64,000 nt of DNA from positions 6,732-70,731 of the forward strand of contig CAWEEP010000053.1 of assembly GCA_963808125.1 (NCBI GenBank). Reading direction: 5' to 3'. Under the pieces are notes generated by a model. That model was given only the letters and a program-made list of their open reading frames with translations. It ran no database searches and was not told where the DNA came from. Of the stretch, positions 39,746 through 47,501 are shown piece after piece (the first letter of the stretch is position 1; every line of letters starts with the position of its first letter). The DNA comes from CAWEEP01 sp963808125. Its GTDB lineage: Bacteria; Chloroflexota; Dormibacteria; Aeolococcales; Aeolococcaceae. A program made the position numbers and the translations under genes.

Positions 39746-39777
39746 AGCACGCGGCCGGCCCGCCGCCGCGGCGCTTC
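39744..39777. terminator. hairpin between convergent genes
   Basis: GAAGC-a-CGCGGC pairs with GCCGCG-gc-GCTTC around a 9-base loop, starting at the stop codon of the phosphoesterase gene and ending 15 bases before the convergent gene's stop. It lacks a T-tract. It may terminate both transcripts. Confidence 0.4.
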
Positions 39778-39791
39778 CGGAGATGCCGCGC

Positions 39792-40931
39792 CTATCGGAT
39801 CGCTGCAGAGATGAGGGCGGCCGCTGCGGCGCAGAAGGCGTCGTTGTCCCAGTAGTCGTGGGGGCGCAGTGCACCGCCGACGGCATCGTGCGCGTTGTCG
39901 ACCTGAACGTCGGTGACCGACTGGGGCAGCTCGGTCCCCGTGTCGGGGTCGTGGACCGCGAAGAGCCCGGGGCCGCCTCCCTCGGGGAGCGGCTCGCCCC
40001 GCTTCCACCCGGCGGGCGGGCCGAGCGGGTCGGCAACCCAGTCCGCGGCGTCCCAGACGTTGGTCCAACCGCCCCCCAGGAGACGCATGCTGCCGGCGTC
40101 GCGGCCCCACCCGAAGAGGTCGGAGTACTTGCGCAGCGGGCTGCCCGCCGTGATGAGGAGACGCACGCCGGACGCCGACGGCGGCGAGAGTGCCGCGATG
40201 GTGTCGAAGGCCATGACCGTGCCGTTGCTGAGACCGTTGAGGGCCACGCCGTCCACATCCGAGCGCGCCAGAACTCGGCTCACCGCATCGCGGAGGAAGG
40301 TTCGCACCCGCTCACGGTGCTCGTTGCGCGTGACGTAGGCGGCGACGCCGTCCTCGAAGGCGCGCAGCTCCGCCAGCGACCCGGGGTCTGCGTCGTCAGC
40401 ATGCGGCGTCCCGCCCGGCCGGTGCAGCAGCCGGCCGAAGAGGCCGCGATGCGCGCCGGCGCCCTGGGCATGAAACCGCCGCAGCGCCTCGAGGTCCGAG
40501 ACGATCATCCCCGCGATGCCGCCGGGCGTCGCGTAGCTCGCCAGTGACGGCACGCTGAGGACCTCCAGGCCATGGAGGGCGGTGAGGTCGGTGCCCTGCT
40601 CCTCGAGGCCGCTGTAGACGAGGGCGACGTGCGCCACCTCCGTGCCGGCGGGGGCGAGCGGCACGCCAACGATGCCGACGGAGCCCGAGGCGATCCAGCG
40701 TCCCAGCCGGCCGACGCCCGCCTCGGTCGCTCCGCTCCTGGGTGGGAACTCACTCTGCACGTACACCGGTCCGCGACCGCCCGCGGCGAGGCGGTTCGGG
40801 TCGTCGCCGAGGGCCGCGCCGAGGTGGGCGCGCAGCCCCTCGTGCAGCGCGTCGGCATAGCCGTCCGACGCGTCGTGGGCGCTCGGCGCGCGCTGGAAGC
40901 CGATGCCATGGACGCTGATCACCACGATCAC
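39792..40931 (-). CDS. putative alpha/beta-hydrolase (lipase-like) protein
   Basis: GTG 40931 gives 379 residues opening with VIVVISVHGIGFQ, the first strand and oxyanion-type HG of an alpha/beta hydrolase. GLSNG near residue 235 in ALNGLSNGTVMAFDTIAAL matches the GxSxG nucleophile elbow, and ITAGSPLRKY with the C-terminal VDNAHDAVGG and HDYWDN could supply the remaining triad. There is no signal peptide. I cannot name a substrate. It converges on the phosphoesterase gene and shares the region upstream of 40932 with the divergent RHH regulator. Confidence 0.6.
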   Translation of the reverse strand: MIVVISVHGIGFQRAPSAHDASDGYADALHEGLRAHLGAALGDDPNRLAAGGRGPVYVQSEFPPRSGATEAGVGRLGRWIASGSVGIVGVPLAPAGTEVAHVALVYSGLEEQGTDLTALHGLEVLSVPSLASYATPGGIAGMIVSDLEALRRFHAQGAGAHRGLFGRLLHRPGGTPHADDADPGSLAELRAFEDGVAAYVTRNEHRERVRTFLRDAVSRVLARSDVDGVALNGLSNGTVMAFDTIAALSPPSASGVRLLITAGSPLRKYSDLFGWGRDAGSMRLLGGGWTNVWDAADWVADPLGPPAGWKRGEPLPEGGGPGLFAVHDPDTGTELPQSVTDVQVDNAHDAVGGALRPHDYWDNDAFCAAAAALISAAIR

Positions 40932-41070
40932 GGGCGCGTTCCTCCCGAGGTGGACGGCGGGGTCGCCGCGGGCGAGTGTACCGGGGCCGCCCCGGGCGGG
41001 TCCGGGCGCGGCCCGGGAGGCCGTACAAGGAGGCCGCGAGGTCACAGCGCCAGATCGGCACGAAGCCGGC

Positions 41071-41107
41071 TTGACATGGCACCATACTGATGCCATCATG
41101 GTGCCAT
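41071..41107 (+). promoter_or_regulatory. promoter with perfect 10-bp inverted repeat over the RHH gene start
   Basis: TTGACA at 41071-41076 is a consensus -35; 17 bases later CATCAT (41094-41099) with an upstream TG can act as an extended -10, placing the start site at the ATG (41106). ATGGCACCAT (41076-41085) and ATGGTGCCAT (41098-41107) are perfect inverted repeats with a 12-base spacer. They span the promoter and the first codon. This is the layout of an autoregulated ribbon-helix-helix operator. Confidence 0.65.
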
Positions 41108-41645
41108 GAACCTCAGCTTGTACGTCGAGGACATCCACCGCCAGCTGGTGACCGCCGCCGATGCAGGTGGTGATGACGCTCGGGCGCTTGCCGAGCGGCT
41201 GATCGCGCCCCTTGAGTCGGCCATCCGGCTCGCGCTGCAGGACGCGCTGGCCGCCGCGGCGGAGGAGATCACCTGCGAGCTCGCGCCGGGTTCGGTCGAG
41301 CTCCGGCTGCGCGGGCGCGACCCCGAGTTCGTGGTCACCCTCCCGCCGGCTGACCTCCCCGAGGGGGGCGCAGAGTTAGCGCCACCTGATTGGGGCTCAG
41401 GACCCACGGGCGTGGGGTCGTCCCCCGTCGGCGAGGGCGACGAGGGAGGGATGTCGAGGATCAACCTCCGCATGCCAGACCAGCTCAAGAGCCGGGTGGA
41501 GGCAGCCGCCGGCACCGAGGGCGTGTCCGTCAACGCCTGGCTGGTGCGCGCGGCAGCCGGTGTGCTCCAGCGCCATGAGCCCTCGCGTCCCCCCCGGCCG
41601 CGCGCGCCTCTCGGCGCCCAGCGCTACACCGGCTGGGCCCGGTAG
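41106..41645 (+). CDS. HicB-like ribbon-helix-helix regulator
   Basis: The 179-residue protein has a helical/beta N-terminal half (LYVEDIHRQLVTAADAGGDD, then TCELAPGSVELRLRGRDPEF) and a C-terminal ribbon-helix-helix motif. The latter is RINLRMPDQLKSRVEAAA followed by VSVNAWLVRAAAGVL at about residues 117-155, as in HicB antitoxins and Arc repressors. No HicA-type toxin gene is adjacent, so it is better seen as a transcriptional regulator of the downstream DUF4097-ABC genes. It probably binds the perfect inverted repeat at its own start. The message is predicted leaderless. Confidence 0.75.
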   Translation: MNLSLYVEDIHRQLVTAADAGGDDARALAERLIAPLESAIRLALQDALAAAAEEITCELAPGSVELRLRGRDPEFVVTLPPADLPEGGAELAPPDWGSGPTGVGSSPVGEGDEGGMSRINLRMPDQLKSRVEAAAGTEGVSVNAWLVRAAAGVLQRHEPSRPPRPRAPLGAQRYTGWAR

Positions 41646-41724
41646 CCGGGTGGGCGAGCACGTGTCCCGGATCACCCGCGTCTCTCCAGCCGGGGCACCA
41701 GCCCGGACATCAGAGGTGTACGAC

Positions 41725-42579
41725 ATGGCCAGCTTCGACACTCCCGAGCCGATATCGCTCATCGTGGAACTCGGCGCCGGCAACGTCCGGATCGCAGCCG
41801 GAGACCGCCGCGACACGGTCGTCGAGGTGCGACCGAGCGACCCGCGCAAGAGGCCCGATGTGACTGCCGCCGAGCAGACCCTGGTGGAGTACGCGGGGGG
41901 GACGCTGGTGGTCAGGGCTCCCCGGCGATGGGCGCAGTACGTGCTGGGGGCCGGCTCGCAATCCGTCGACGTCCAGATCGCCGTTCCGGCGGGTTCACGG
42001 CTCACCCTCGAGGCACCCGGTGGCGCCCCCGCCGTCCGCGCCACCGGGCGCCTGGGTGACTGTCGCGTCAGGACCGGTGCCGGAGAGATCCGTCTGGATG
42101 CCGCCGGTCCGGTGCAGCTGCGCACCGGCGCCGGCGACATCACCGTCGACCGGGTGGCGGGGCAAGCCGAGGTCAGCACCGGGGCGGGCTCGGTGCGGAT
42201 CGGCGCCATCGATGGCGCCGCGACGATCAAAGGCTCCACCGGCGAAACCTGGATCGGCGAGGTCAGTGGCGGTCTCGAGGTGCGCGCCCCCTGTGGAAGG
42301 ATCTCCGTCGACCGTGCCGAGCAGGCGGTCGACGCCAAGACCGGCTACGGCGACGTCCTTCTCGGGGAGGTCACGCGAGGCGCCATCAACGCGCAGACCG
42401 GCCACGGCAAGGTCGAGGTCGGTGTCCGTGAGGGCGTCGCCGCCTGGCTCGACCTCCAGACCCACTTCGGGAACGTCCACAGCGAACTGGAGGCCGCGGG
42501 CCCGCCGCAACCGGGTGAGGACGCCGTCGAGATCCGCGCGCGCTCCTCCTTCGGTGACATCACCGTCCGCCGATCCTGA
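41725..42579 (+). CDS. DUF4097-type beta-repeat protein
   Basis: The 284-residue protein is built of repeated short beta-strands, for example VRTGAGEIRLDAAG, LRTGAGDITVDRVAG, VSTGAGSVRIGAIDG and AKTGYGDVLLGEVT. The GxGxI/V spacing is typical of the DUF4097 solenoid. No signal peptide or membrane helix is visible, so it is probably cytosolic. The biochemical role of the family is not established. Start ATG 41725 follows a GAGGTG ribosome-binding site. It lies between the RHH regulator and an ABC exporter, an arrangement I recall from several actinobacteria. Confidence 0.78.
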   Translation: MASFDTPEPISLIVELGAGNVRIAAGDRRDTVVEVRPSDPRKRPDVTAAEQTLVEYAGGTLVVRAPRRWAQYVLGAGSQSVDVQIAVPAGSRLTLEAPGGAPAVRATGRLGDCRVRTGAGEIRLDAAGPVQLRTGAGDITVDRVAGQAEVSTGAGSVRIGAIDGAATIKGSTGETWIGEVSGGLEVRAPCGRISVDRAEQAVDAKTGYGDVLLGEVTRGAINAQTGHGKVEVGVREGVAAWLDLQTHFGNVHSELEAAGPPQPGEDAVEIRARSSFGDITVRRS

Positions 42580-42612
42580 ACCACCCCCACGCACGCCCGA
42601 GAAAGAGACGTG

Positions 42613-42672
42613 ATGACCAGGCACGTCTTCCGGCTGGCCGCCAGGCCCGCCCGACTGCGTACGTTGTCGTAA
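42613..42672 (+). CDS. possible 19-aa Arg-rich leader peptide
   Basis: Between DUF4097 and the ABC ATPase an ATG with an in-frame GTG directly before it opens a 19-codon frame ending TAA at 42670-42672. The peptide has five Arg, one His and no acidic residues, with text MTRHVFRLAARPARL. GAAAGAGA upstream could bind ribosomes. It ends 17 bases before the ATPase ATG, so it may couple or attenuate its translation. There is no homology evidence. Confidence 0.3.
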   Translation: MTRHVFRLAARPARLRTLS

Positions 42673-42689
42673 CCAAAGAGAGAACGGAT

Positions 42690-43511
42690 ATGCCCGGAAC
42701 AGCCAATCAGGTGAAGGGGCCTGCGATCCGCGTGCAGGGTCTGGAGAAGTCGTACAAGAAGCTGGAGGTGCTCCGCGGCGTGCACTTCGACGTGGCGCGG
42801 GGCAGCATCTTCGCCCTCCTCGGCTCGAACGGGGCGGGCAAGACCACGGTCATCAACATCCTGACCACGCTCCTCAAGGCCGACGCGGGAACCGCCAGCG
42901 TCAACGACTTCGATGTCGCCACGCAGGCTGCGGACGTGCGGCAGTCCATCAGCCTCAGCGGACAGTTCGCCGCCGTCGACGAGATCCTCAGCGGGCGGGA
43001 GAACCTCACGCTGGTCGCCCGGTTGCGGCAGCTCAAGGACCCGGGCACGATCGCGGATGACCTGCTCGCTCGTTTCTCGCTGACCGACGCGGCCGCGCGG
43101 AGAGTGTCGACGTATTCGGGTGGCATGCGCCGCCGCCTCGACATCGCGATGAGCCTGATCGGGAATCCGCCGGTCATCTTCCTCGACGAGCCGACGAGCG
43201 GGCTCGACCCCCAGGGGCGCATCGAGGTGTGGCAGGCTGTCAAAGAGCTCGCCGGGCACGGCACCACGGTCCTGCTCACGACCCAGTATCTGGACGAGGC
43301 CGAACAGCTCGCCGACCGAATCGCGATCCTTCACGGAGGCCGGATCATGGTGAACGGGAGCCTCGCCGAACTCAAGCAGCTGCTCCCGCCGGCCAAGGTC
43401 GAGTACGTCGAGAAGCAGCCGACCCTCGAGGACGTCTTCCTCGCCATCGTCGGTGACGACGGCAAGAACCGCGACGCCAGCAATGACCACAGCGTCGGCA
43501 CGGACGCGTGA
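42690..43511 (+). CDS. ABC exporter ATPase (DrrA-like)
   Basis: The 273-residue ATPase has Walker A GSNGAGKTT, signature YSGGMRRRLDIAMSL, Walker B VIFLDEPTSGLD and LLTTQYLDEAEQLAD. Its C-terminal region is shorter than in the DrrA-like protein at 20185 but still ends with KQPTLEDVFLAIVG. Note GSNG in place of the usual GPNG. The permease gene follows 10 bases after its stop. It belongs to the cluster headed by the RHH regulator. Confidence 0.9.
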   Translation: MPGTANQVKGPAIRVQGLEKSYKKLEVLRGVHFDVARGSIFALLGSNGAGKTTVINILTTLLKADAGTASVNDFDVATQAADVRQSISLSGQFAAVDEILSGRENLTLVARLRQLKDPGTIADDLLARFSLTDAAARRVSTYSGGMRRRLDIAMSLIGNPPVIFLDEPTSGLDPQGRIEVWQAVKELAGHGTTVLLTTQYLDEAEQLADRIAILHGGRIMVNGSLAELKQLLPPAKVEYVEKQPTLEDVFLAIVGDDGKNRDASNDHSVGTDA

Positions 43512-43521
43512 AGGAACCACG

Positions 43522-44283
43522 ATGACCAAGCGCTTCTTCCGCGACACCTCAGTCCTGACGGGACGATCCCTGCGCCACATCACGCGCAGCCCGGATACCA
43601 TCATCACGACCGCGATCATGCCGATCGGCTTCCTGCTGGTGTTCGTCTACGTATTCGGCGGCGCGATCAACTCAGGGTCGCATTCCTATGTGAGCTACCT
43701 GCTGCCCGGCATTCTGCTCATCACGATTGCTTCGGGCATCTCCTACACCGCATTCCGGCTCTTCCTGGATATGAAGAGCGGCATTTTCGAGCGATTCCAG
43801 TCCATGCCGATCGCACGGTCGTCCGTGCTGTGGGCGCACGTGCTGACCTCGCTGGTCGCCAATCTGATCTCGCTGGTGGTCGTCGTGCTCGTCGCCCTCC
43901 TCATGGGCTTTCGCTCGGGGGCTGGGGTGCTGGCGTGGCTCGCAGTCGGTGGCATCCTGATCCTCGTCACCCTGGCGTTGACGTGGATCGCCGTGATCCC
44001 GGGACTCACCGCCAGGTCCGCGGACGGGGTGAGCGCGTTCTCCTACCCGCTCATCTTCCTGCCGTTCATCAGTTCGGCATTCGTGCCCACCCACACCATG
44101 CCCGGTCCGGTGCGCGCCTTCGCCGAGCACCAGCCGGTGACGTCCATCGTCAACTCGATCCGCGACCTGTTCACGCAGCAGCCGGTCGGCACCGACATCT
44201 GGATCGCCCTTGCCTGGTGTGTCGGCATCCTCATCGTCGCGTCCAGCTTCGCCAGGGTCATCTACCGCCGGAAGATCGCCTAG
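43522..44283 (+). CDS. ABC-2 type exporter permease (DrrB-like)
   Basis: The 253-residue membrane protein has six helices in ABC-2 style: RHITRSPDTIITTAIMPIGF at the N-terminus, SYLLPGILLITIASG, and the C-terminal FLPFISSAFVPTHTMPGPVR followed by HQPVTSIVNSIRDLF. An AAGGAA ribosome-binding site precedes ATG 43522; an earlier in-frame ATG only extends into the ATPase gene. It forms the transmembrane part of the exporter with the upstream ATPase. Substrate unknown. Confidence 0.88.
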   Translation: MTKRFFRDTSVLTGRSLRHITRSPDTIITTAIMPIGFLLVFVYVFGGAINSGSHSYVSYLLPGILLITIASGISYTAFRLFLDMKSGIFERFQSMPIARSSVLWAHVLTSLVANLISLVVVVLVALLMGFRSGAGVLAWLAVGGILILVTLALTWIAVIPGLTARSADGVSAFSYPLIFLPFISSAFVPTHTMPGPVRAFAEHQPVTSIVNSIRDLFTQQPVGTDIWIALAWCVGILIVASSFARVIYRRKIA

Positions 44284-44302
44284 TCGAGGGTCGAGCGGGG
44301 CT

Positions 44303-44328
44303 GCCGGCGCTGGGCGTGCGCCGCCGGC
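44303..44328. terminator. GC-rich hairpin after the exporter permease
   Basis: GCCGGCG (44303-44309) pairs with CGCCGGC (44322-44328) around a 12-base loop, 20 bases after the permease stop. It probably terminates the RHH-exporter operon. The following 146 bases up to the convergent dedA gene hold nothing I can assign apart from a small AGTCGG-GA-CCGACT palindrome at 44447-44460. Confidence 0.4.
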
Positions 44329-44474
44329 GTGCCTCAGCATGAACCAGCCCTGGGGCCCCGAAAGGCTGTGCCGGGTGGGGGCCGTTCGACGCCGTCACCA
44401 ACGTCTTCAGGCAACCGCGGCAGGGCAGCATCACAGATTGCCGTTAAGTCGGGACCGACTGGCTCAGCCGTTTC

Positions 44475-45134
44475 CTAGAGGGGCGGACCGCCGGGGTAGC
44501 CCTCGAGCGGCCCGGGGAACTCCGCCTCCGCCAGGGCATGGATGCGCCCCCGCTGGCGATGTGCCAGAACCGCCGCGAGGACGACGCCGGCCACGGCGGC
44601 GACCCCCAGGCCGAGGTCCGCCCACCAGGTCAGCCCACCGATGCGTCGGCCCAATTCGAAGGCGACCACCCCCCACAGGGTGGCCCAGACGATGGCGCCG
44701 GCGGCGTTGACGGCGAGGAAGGGGGCGAGCCGCATCCGGCTGGCCCCGGCCAGCAGCGCGGCGTAGGAGCGCAGGATGGCGACGAAGCGGCCGAGGAAGA
44801 TCACCGCTCCACCGTGGCGGCGGAAAGCATAGCGGGCGACCTTCACCTCGGCCTGGCCGAGGCGGACGGAGCGGCCGAAGCGGACCAGCAGTCGGTAGCC
44901 GCCCCACCAGCCGATGCCATACCCGAGGGCACCCCCCACCACGCCGCCCAGGGCGGCGGCGGCGATGACGGCGGGAATGGCCAGGCTGTGGCTGATCCCC
45001 GCGTAGATGCTGGCGGTGAGGAGCGTCGTCTCGCCGGGGATGGGGACGCCAAGGCTCTCGACGGCGACCATCAGGAAGACGGCGAGGTACCCCCAGTGCT
45101 CCACGAACCCGGCGAACGCGAGCCCTGCCGCCAT
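44475..45134 (-). CDS. DedA/SNARE-associated family membrane protein
   Basis: This 219-residue protein has the DedA signature ESLGVPIPGETTLLTASIYAG, a re-entrant loop, then GRFVAILRSYAALLAGASRM, the conserved Phe/Arg-containing motif, and a final helix. DedA proteins flip or scramble phospholipid carriers such as undecaprenyl phosphate or PE and support envelope stress resistance. Its ATG lies 7 bases after the glgX stop, so it is probably read through from glgX, with which it has no obvious functional link. Confidence 0.88.
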   Translation of the reverse strand: MAAGLAFAGFVEHWGYLAVFLMVAVESLGVPIPGETTLLTASIYAGISHSLAIPAVIAAAALGGVVGGALGYGIGWWGGYRLLVRFGRSVRLGQAEVKVARYAFRRHGGAVIFLGRFVAILRSYAALLAGASRMRLAPFLAVNAAGAIVWATLWGVVAFELGRRIGGLTWWADLGLGVAAVAGVVLAAVLAHRQRGRIHALAEAEFPGPLEGYPGGPPL

Positions 45135-45141
45135 CGCGGGG

Positions 45142-47355
45142 TCAGGCCCGGCCGGCGGAACTCGGGCCGGTGGGTTTCGCCGGCTCGCCGGACCCGGGTA
45201 CCGCGCCCGTCGCCTCCACCGCCGGCGTCACCAGGCGCAGCACCACCAGGGAACGGGCTTCGACGTGGAGGCGCCCACCATGCGGCACGCGCCTCGCCGC
45301 GAGATCCTCGGCGGGATGGGCTGTGTCGAGCAGCACCTCCCACTCACCCGGGGGCAGATCCCACTCGCAGGGATCCTCGGCGGAATGGAGGAGAACGGCC
45401 AGCGTGTCGTCGACGACGCGCTCCCCGGTGGCGGTGCGGTCGGCGATCAGGCCGCCGTCCAGGATCATCGTCAGCGACTGCCGCTCGTGGCTGCCCCAGT
45501 CCTCATCGGTCATCTCCACCCCGTTGCGCCGCAGCCAGCGCACGTCCTTGAGACCACCGCCCACCACACGCCCGGTGAAGAAGCGCTGGCGGCGCAGGAC
45601 GGGGTGGGCAGCGCGCAGCGCGATGAGGCGGCGGGTGAAGCGGAACAGCTCCGCGTCGTCGTGCTCCCAGTCTATCCAGGAGATCTCGTTGTCCTGGCAG
45701 TACGCGTTGTTGTTGCCCATCTGGGTGCGTCCCAGCTCGTCGCCCGACAGGATCATGGGACTGCCCTGCGAGAGCAGCAGGGTGGCGAGGAAGTTGCGCT
45801 GCTGCTGGCACCGCAGCGCCTTCACCGCCGCGTCGCCGGTCTCGCCCTCGAAACCGCAGTTCCAGGAGCGGTTGTCGTCGGAGCCGTCGCGGCCGTCCTC
45901 GCCGTTGCCGGCATTGTGCTTGACGGAGTAGGAGACGAGATCGCGCAGCGTGAAGCCGTCATGGGCGGTCACAAAGTTCATGCTGGCGCTGGGGCCCCGG
46001 CCGTCGTCGGCGTAGAGGTCGCTGCTGCCGGTGAGGCGGTAGGCGAGGTCGGCGACGCCGATGGGGGCGCCTCGCCAGTAGTCGCGGACGGTGTCTCGGT
46101 ACTTGCCGTTCCATTCCGCCCAACCGACCGGGAAGTTGCCGACCTGGTAGCCACCGGCGCCGATGTCCCAGGGCTCCGCGATCAGCTTCACCTCCGCCAG
46201 CACCGGGTCCTGGTGGATGAGATCAAAGAATGCCGACAGCCGGTTGACCTCGAAGAACTGGCGGGCCAACGCCGCCGCCAGGTCGAAGCGGAAGCCGTCG
46301 ACATGCATCTCGGTGACCCAGTAGCGCAGCAAGTCCATCATCAGGCGGAGCGTCTGGGGAGCACCCGCGTTGAGGGTGTTGCCGCACCCCGTGACATCCC
46401 AGTAGTGGCGCCGGTCACCGGGATCCAGGTAGTAGTAGGCCTGGTTGTCGATGCCGCGGAAGGAGAGGGTGGGGCCGAGATGGTTGCCCTCGCCGGTGTG
46501 GTTGTAGACGACGTCGAGGAAGACCTCCAGGCCGGCGCGATGCAGGGATCTCACCAACTGTTTGAACTCGACCACCTGGCCGCCGCCGTCACCCGTCGAG
46601 GAGTAGCGTCCCTCGGGGGCGAAGTAGCCGATGGTGTCGTAGCCCCAGTAGTTGCGCAGGCCGCGCTGCTGGAGGCTGGCCGAGTCGATGAAGGCGTGCA
46701 CCGGCATGAGCTCGACGGCGGTGACGCCGAGCGACTTCAAATAGCCGATGGCTGCCGCGTGGCCCAGGCCGGCGTAGGTGCCCCGCAGGCCGGCCGGCAC
46801 GCCCGGGTGCCGCATGGTGAATCCGCGAACGTGAGTCTCGTAGACGACGGTGTCGGCCCAGGAGGTGCGCGGCGCCCGTGTGCCCCGCCATTCGAAGCGA
46901 TCATCGACGACCACAGAGAGGGGGACGCTACCCGCCGAATCGAGATCGCTGAGAACCGCGTCGCTCATCGGCTCCTTCCAAGCGTAGCCGTAGACCGCCG
47001 GGTTCCACGTCACCACTCCGGTGAGCGCTCTCGCATAGGGGTCGATGAGCAGCTTGTTGGCGTTGAAACGCTTGCCCGCGGCCGGGTCGTAGGCGCCGTG
47101 GACCCGGTAGCCGTAGAGCGTCCCCGGGCCGACATCGGGAAGGTAGCCGTGCCAGGTCAGGTCGGTCCTGTCCACCAGCTCATGGACGGCCCTGGGGCTT
47201 CCGTCAGGATTGACCAGAACCAGCTCAACTCCCTCGGCGTTAGCGCTGAAGAGGGCGAAGTTGGTCCCCTCTCCGTCCCAGTGCGCCCCCAGCGGGAAAT
47301 GCTGCCCGGGCCAGGCGAGGCCGCGCTCCGGCGCGGAACGAGGCAGCGTCTTCAA
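45142..47355 (-). CDS. glgX: glycogen debranching enzyme GlgX
   Basis: GlgX hydrolyses alpha-1,6 branches of phosphorylase-limit glycogen. The 737-residue protein has an N-terminal CBM48 (PLGAHWDGEGTNFALFSANA), then the GH13 barrel with DVVYNHTGEGN, the nucleophile region DGFRFDLAAAL, the acid EVKLIAEPWD and FVTAHDGFTL. NNAYCQDNEISWIDW is characteristic of isoamylase-type enzymes. TTG 47355 has GAGGGG about 9 bases upstream; ATG 47412 is an alternative adding 19 residues. It is divergent from malQ, and both act on glycogen-derived glucans. Confidence 0.93.
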   Translation of the reverse strand: MKTLPRSAPERGLAWPGQHFPLGAHWDGEGTNFALFSANAEGVELVLVNPDGSPRAVHELVDRTDLTWHGYLPDVGPGTLYGYRVHGAYDPAAGKRFNANKLLIDPYARALTGVVTWNPAVYGYAWKEPMSDAVLSDLDSAGSVPLSVVVDDRFEWRGTRAPRTSWADTVVYETHVRGFTMRHPGVPAGLRGTYAGLGHAAAIGYLKSLGVTAVELMPVHAFIDSASLQQRGLRNYWGYDTIGYFAPEGRYSSTGDGGGQVVEFKQLVRSLHRAGLEVFLDVVYNHTGEGNHLGPTLSFRGIDNQAYYYLDPGDRRHYWDVTGCGNTLNAGAPQTLRLMMDLLRYWVTEMHVDGFRFDLAAALARQFFEVNRLSAFFDLIHQDPVLAEVKLIAEPWDIGAGGYQVGNFPVGWAEWNGKYRDTVRDYWRGAPIGVADLAYRLTGSSDLYADDGRGPSASMNFVTAHDGFTLRDLVSYSVKHNAGNGEDGRDGSDDNRSWNCGFEGETGDAAVKALRCQQQRNFLATLLLSQGSPMILSGDELGRTQMGNNNAYCQDNEISWIDWEHDDAELFRFTRRLIALRAAHPVLRRQRFFTGRVVGGGLKDVRWLRRNGVEMTDEDWGSHERQSLTMILDGGLIADRTATGERVVDDTLAVLLHSAEDPCEWDLPPGEWEVLLDTAHPAEDLAARRVPHGGRLHVEARSLVVLRLVTPAVEATGAVPGSGEPAKPTGPSSAGRA

Positions 47356-47501
47356 CGAACGTCGTCCCCTCGATGGGCGGCTCCGGTCGCGGCCGCCGTG
47401 CCCGCCAACCATAGCGAGTCCTCGCGCTGTGTCGCGACGACGCCCAGGCGGGCCGGCCGGTAAGGTACGGGCCACGGTGCGACGGCGGTGAGGCGGACGA
47501 G

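Noticed and set aside
41106..41645. HicAB toxin-antitoxin pair
   Set aside because: The RHH protein resembles HicB at its C-terminus, but no small HicA-like dsRBD gene exists on either side.
44330..44474. possible SRP/4.5S-like RNA after the exporter permease
   Set aside because: A GTGCCGGGT-like stretch is present but the conserved GGAAGG/AGCAGCC loop is missing and no long hairpin forms.
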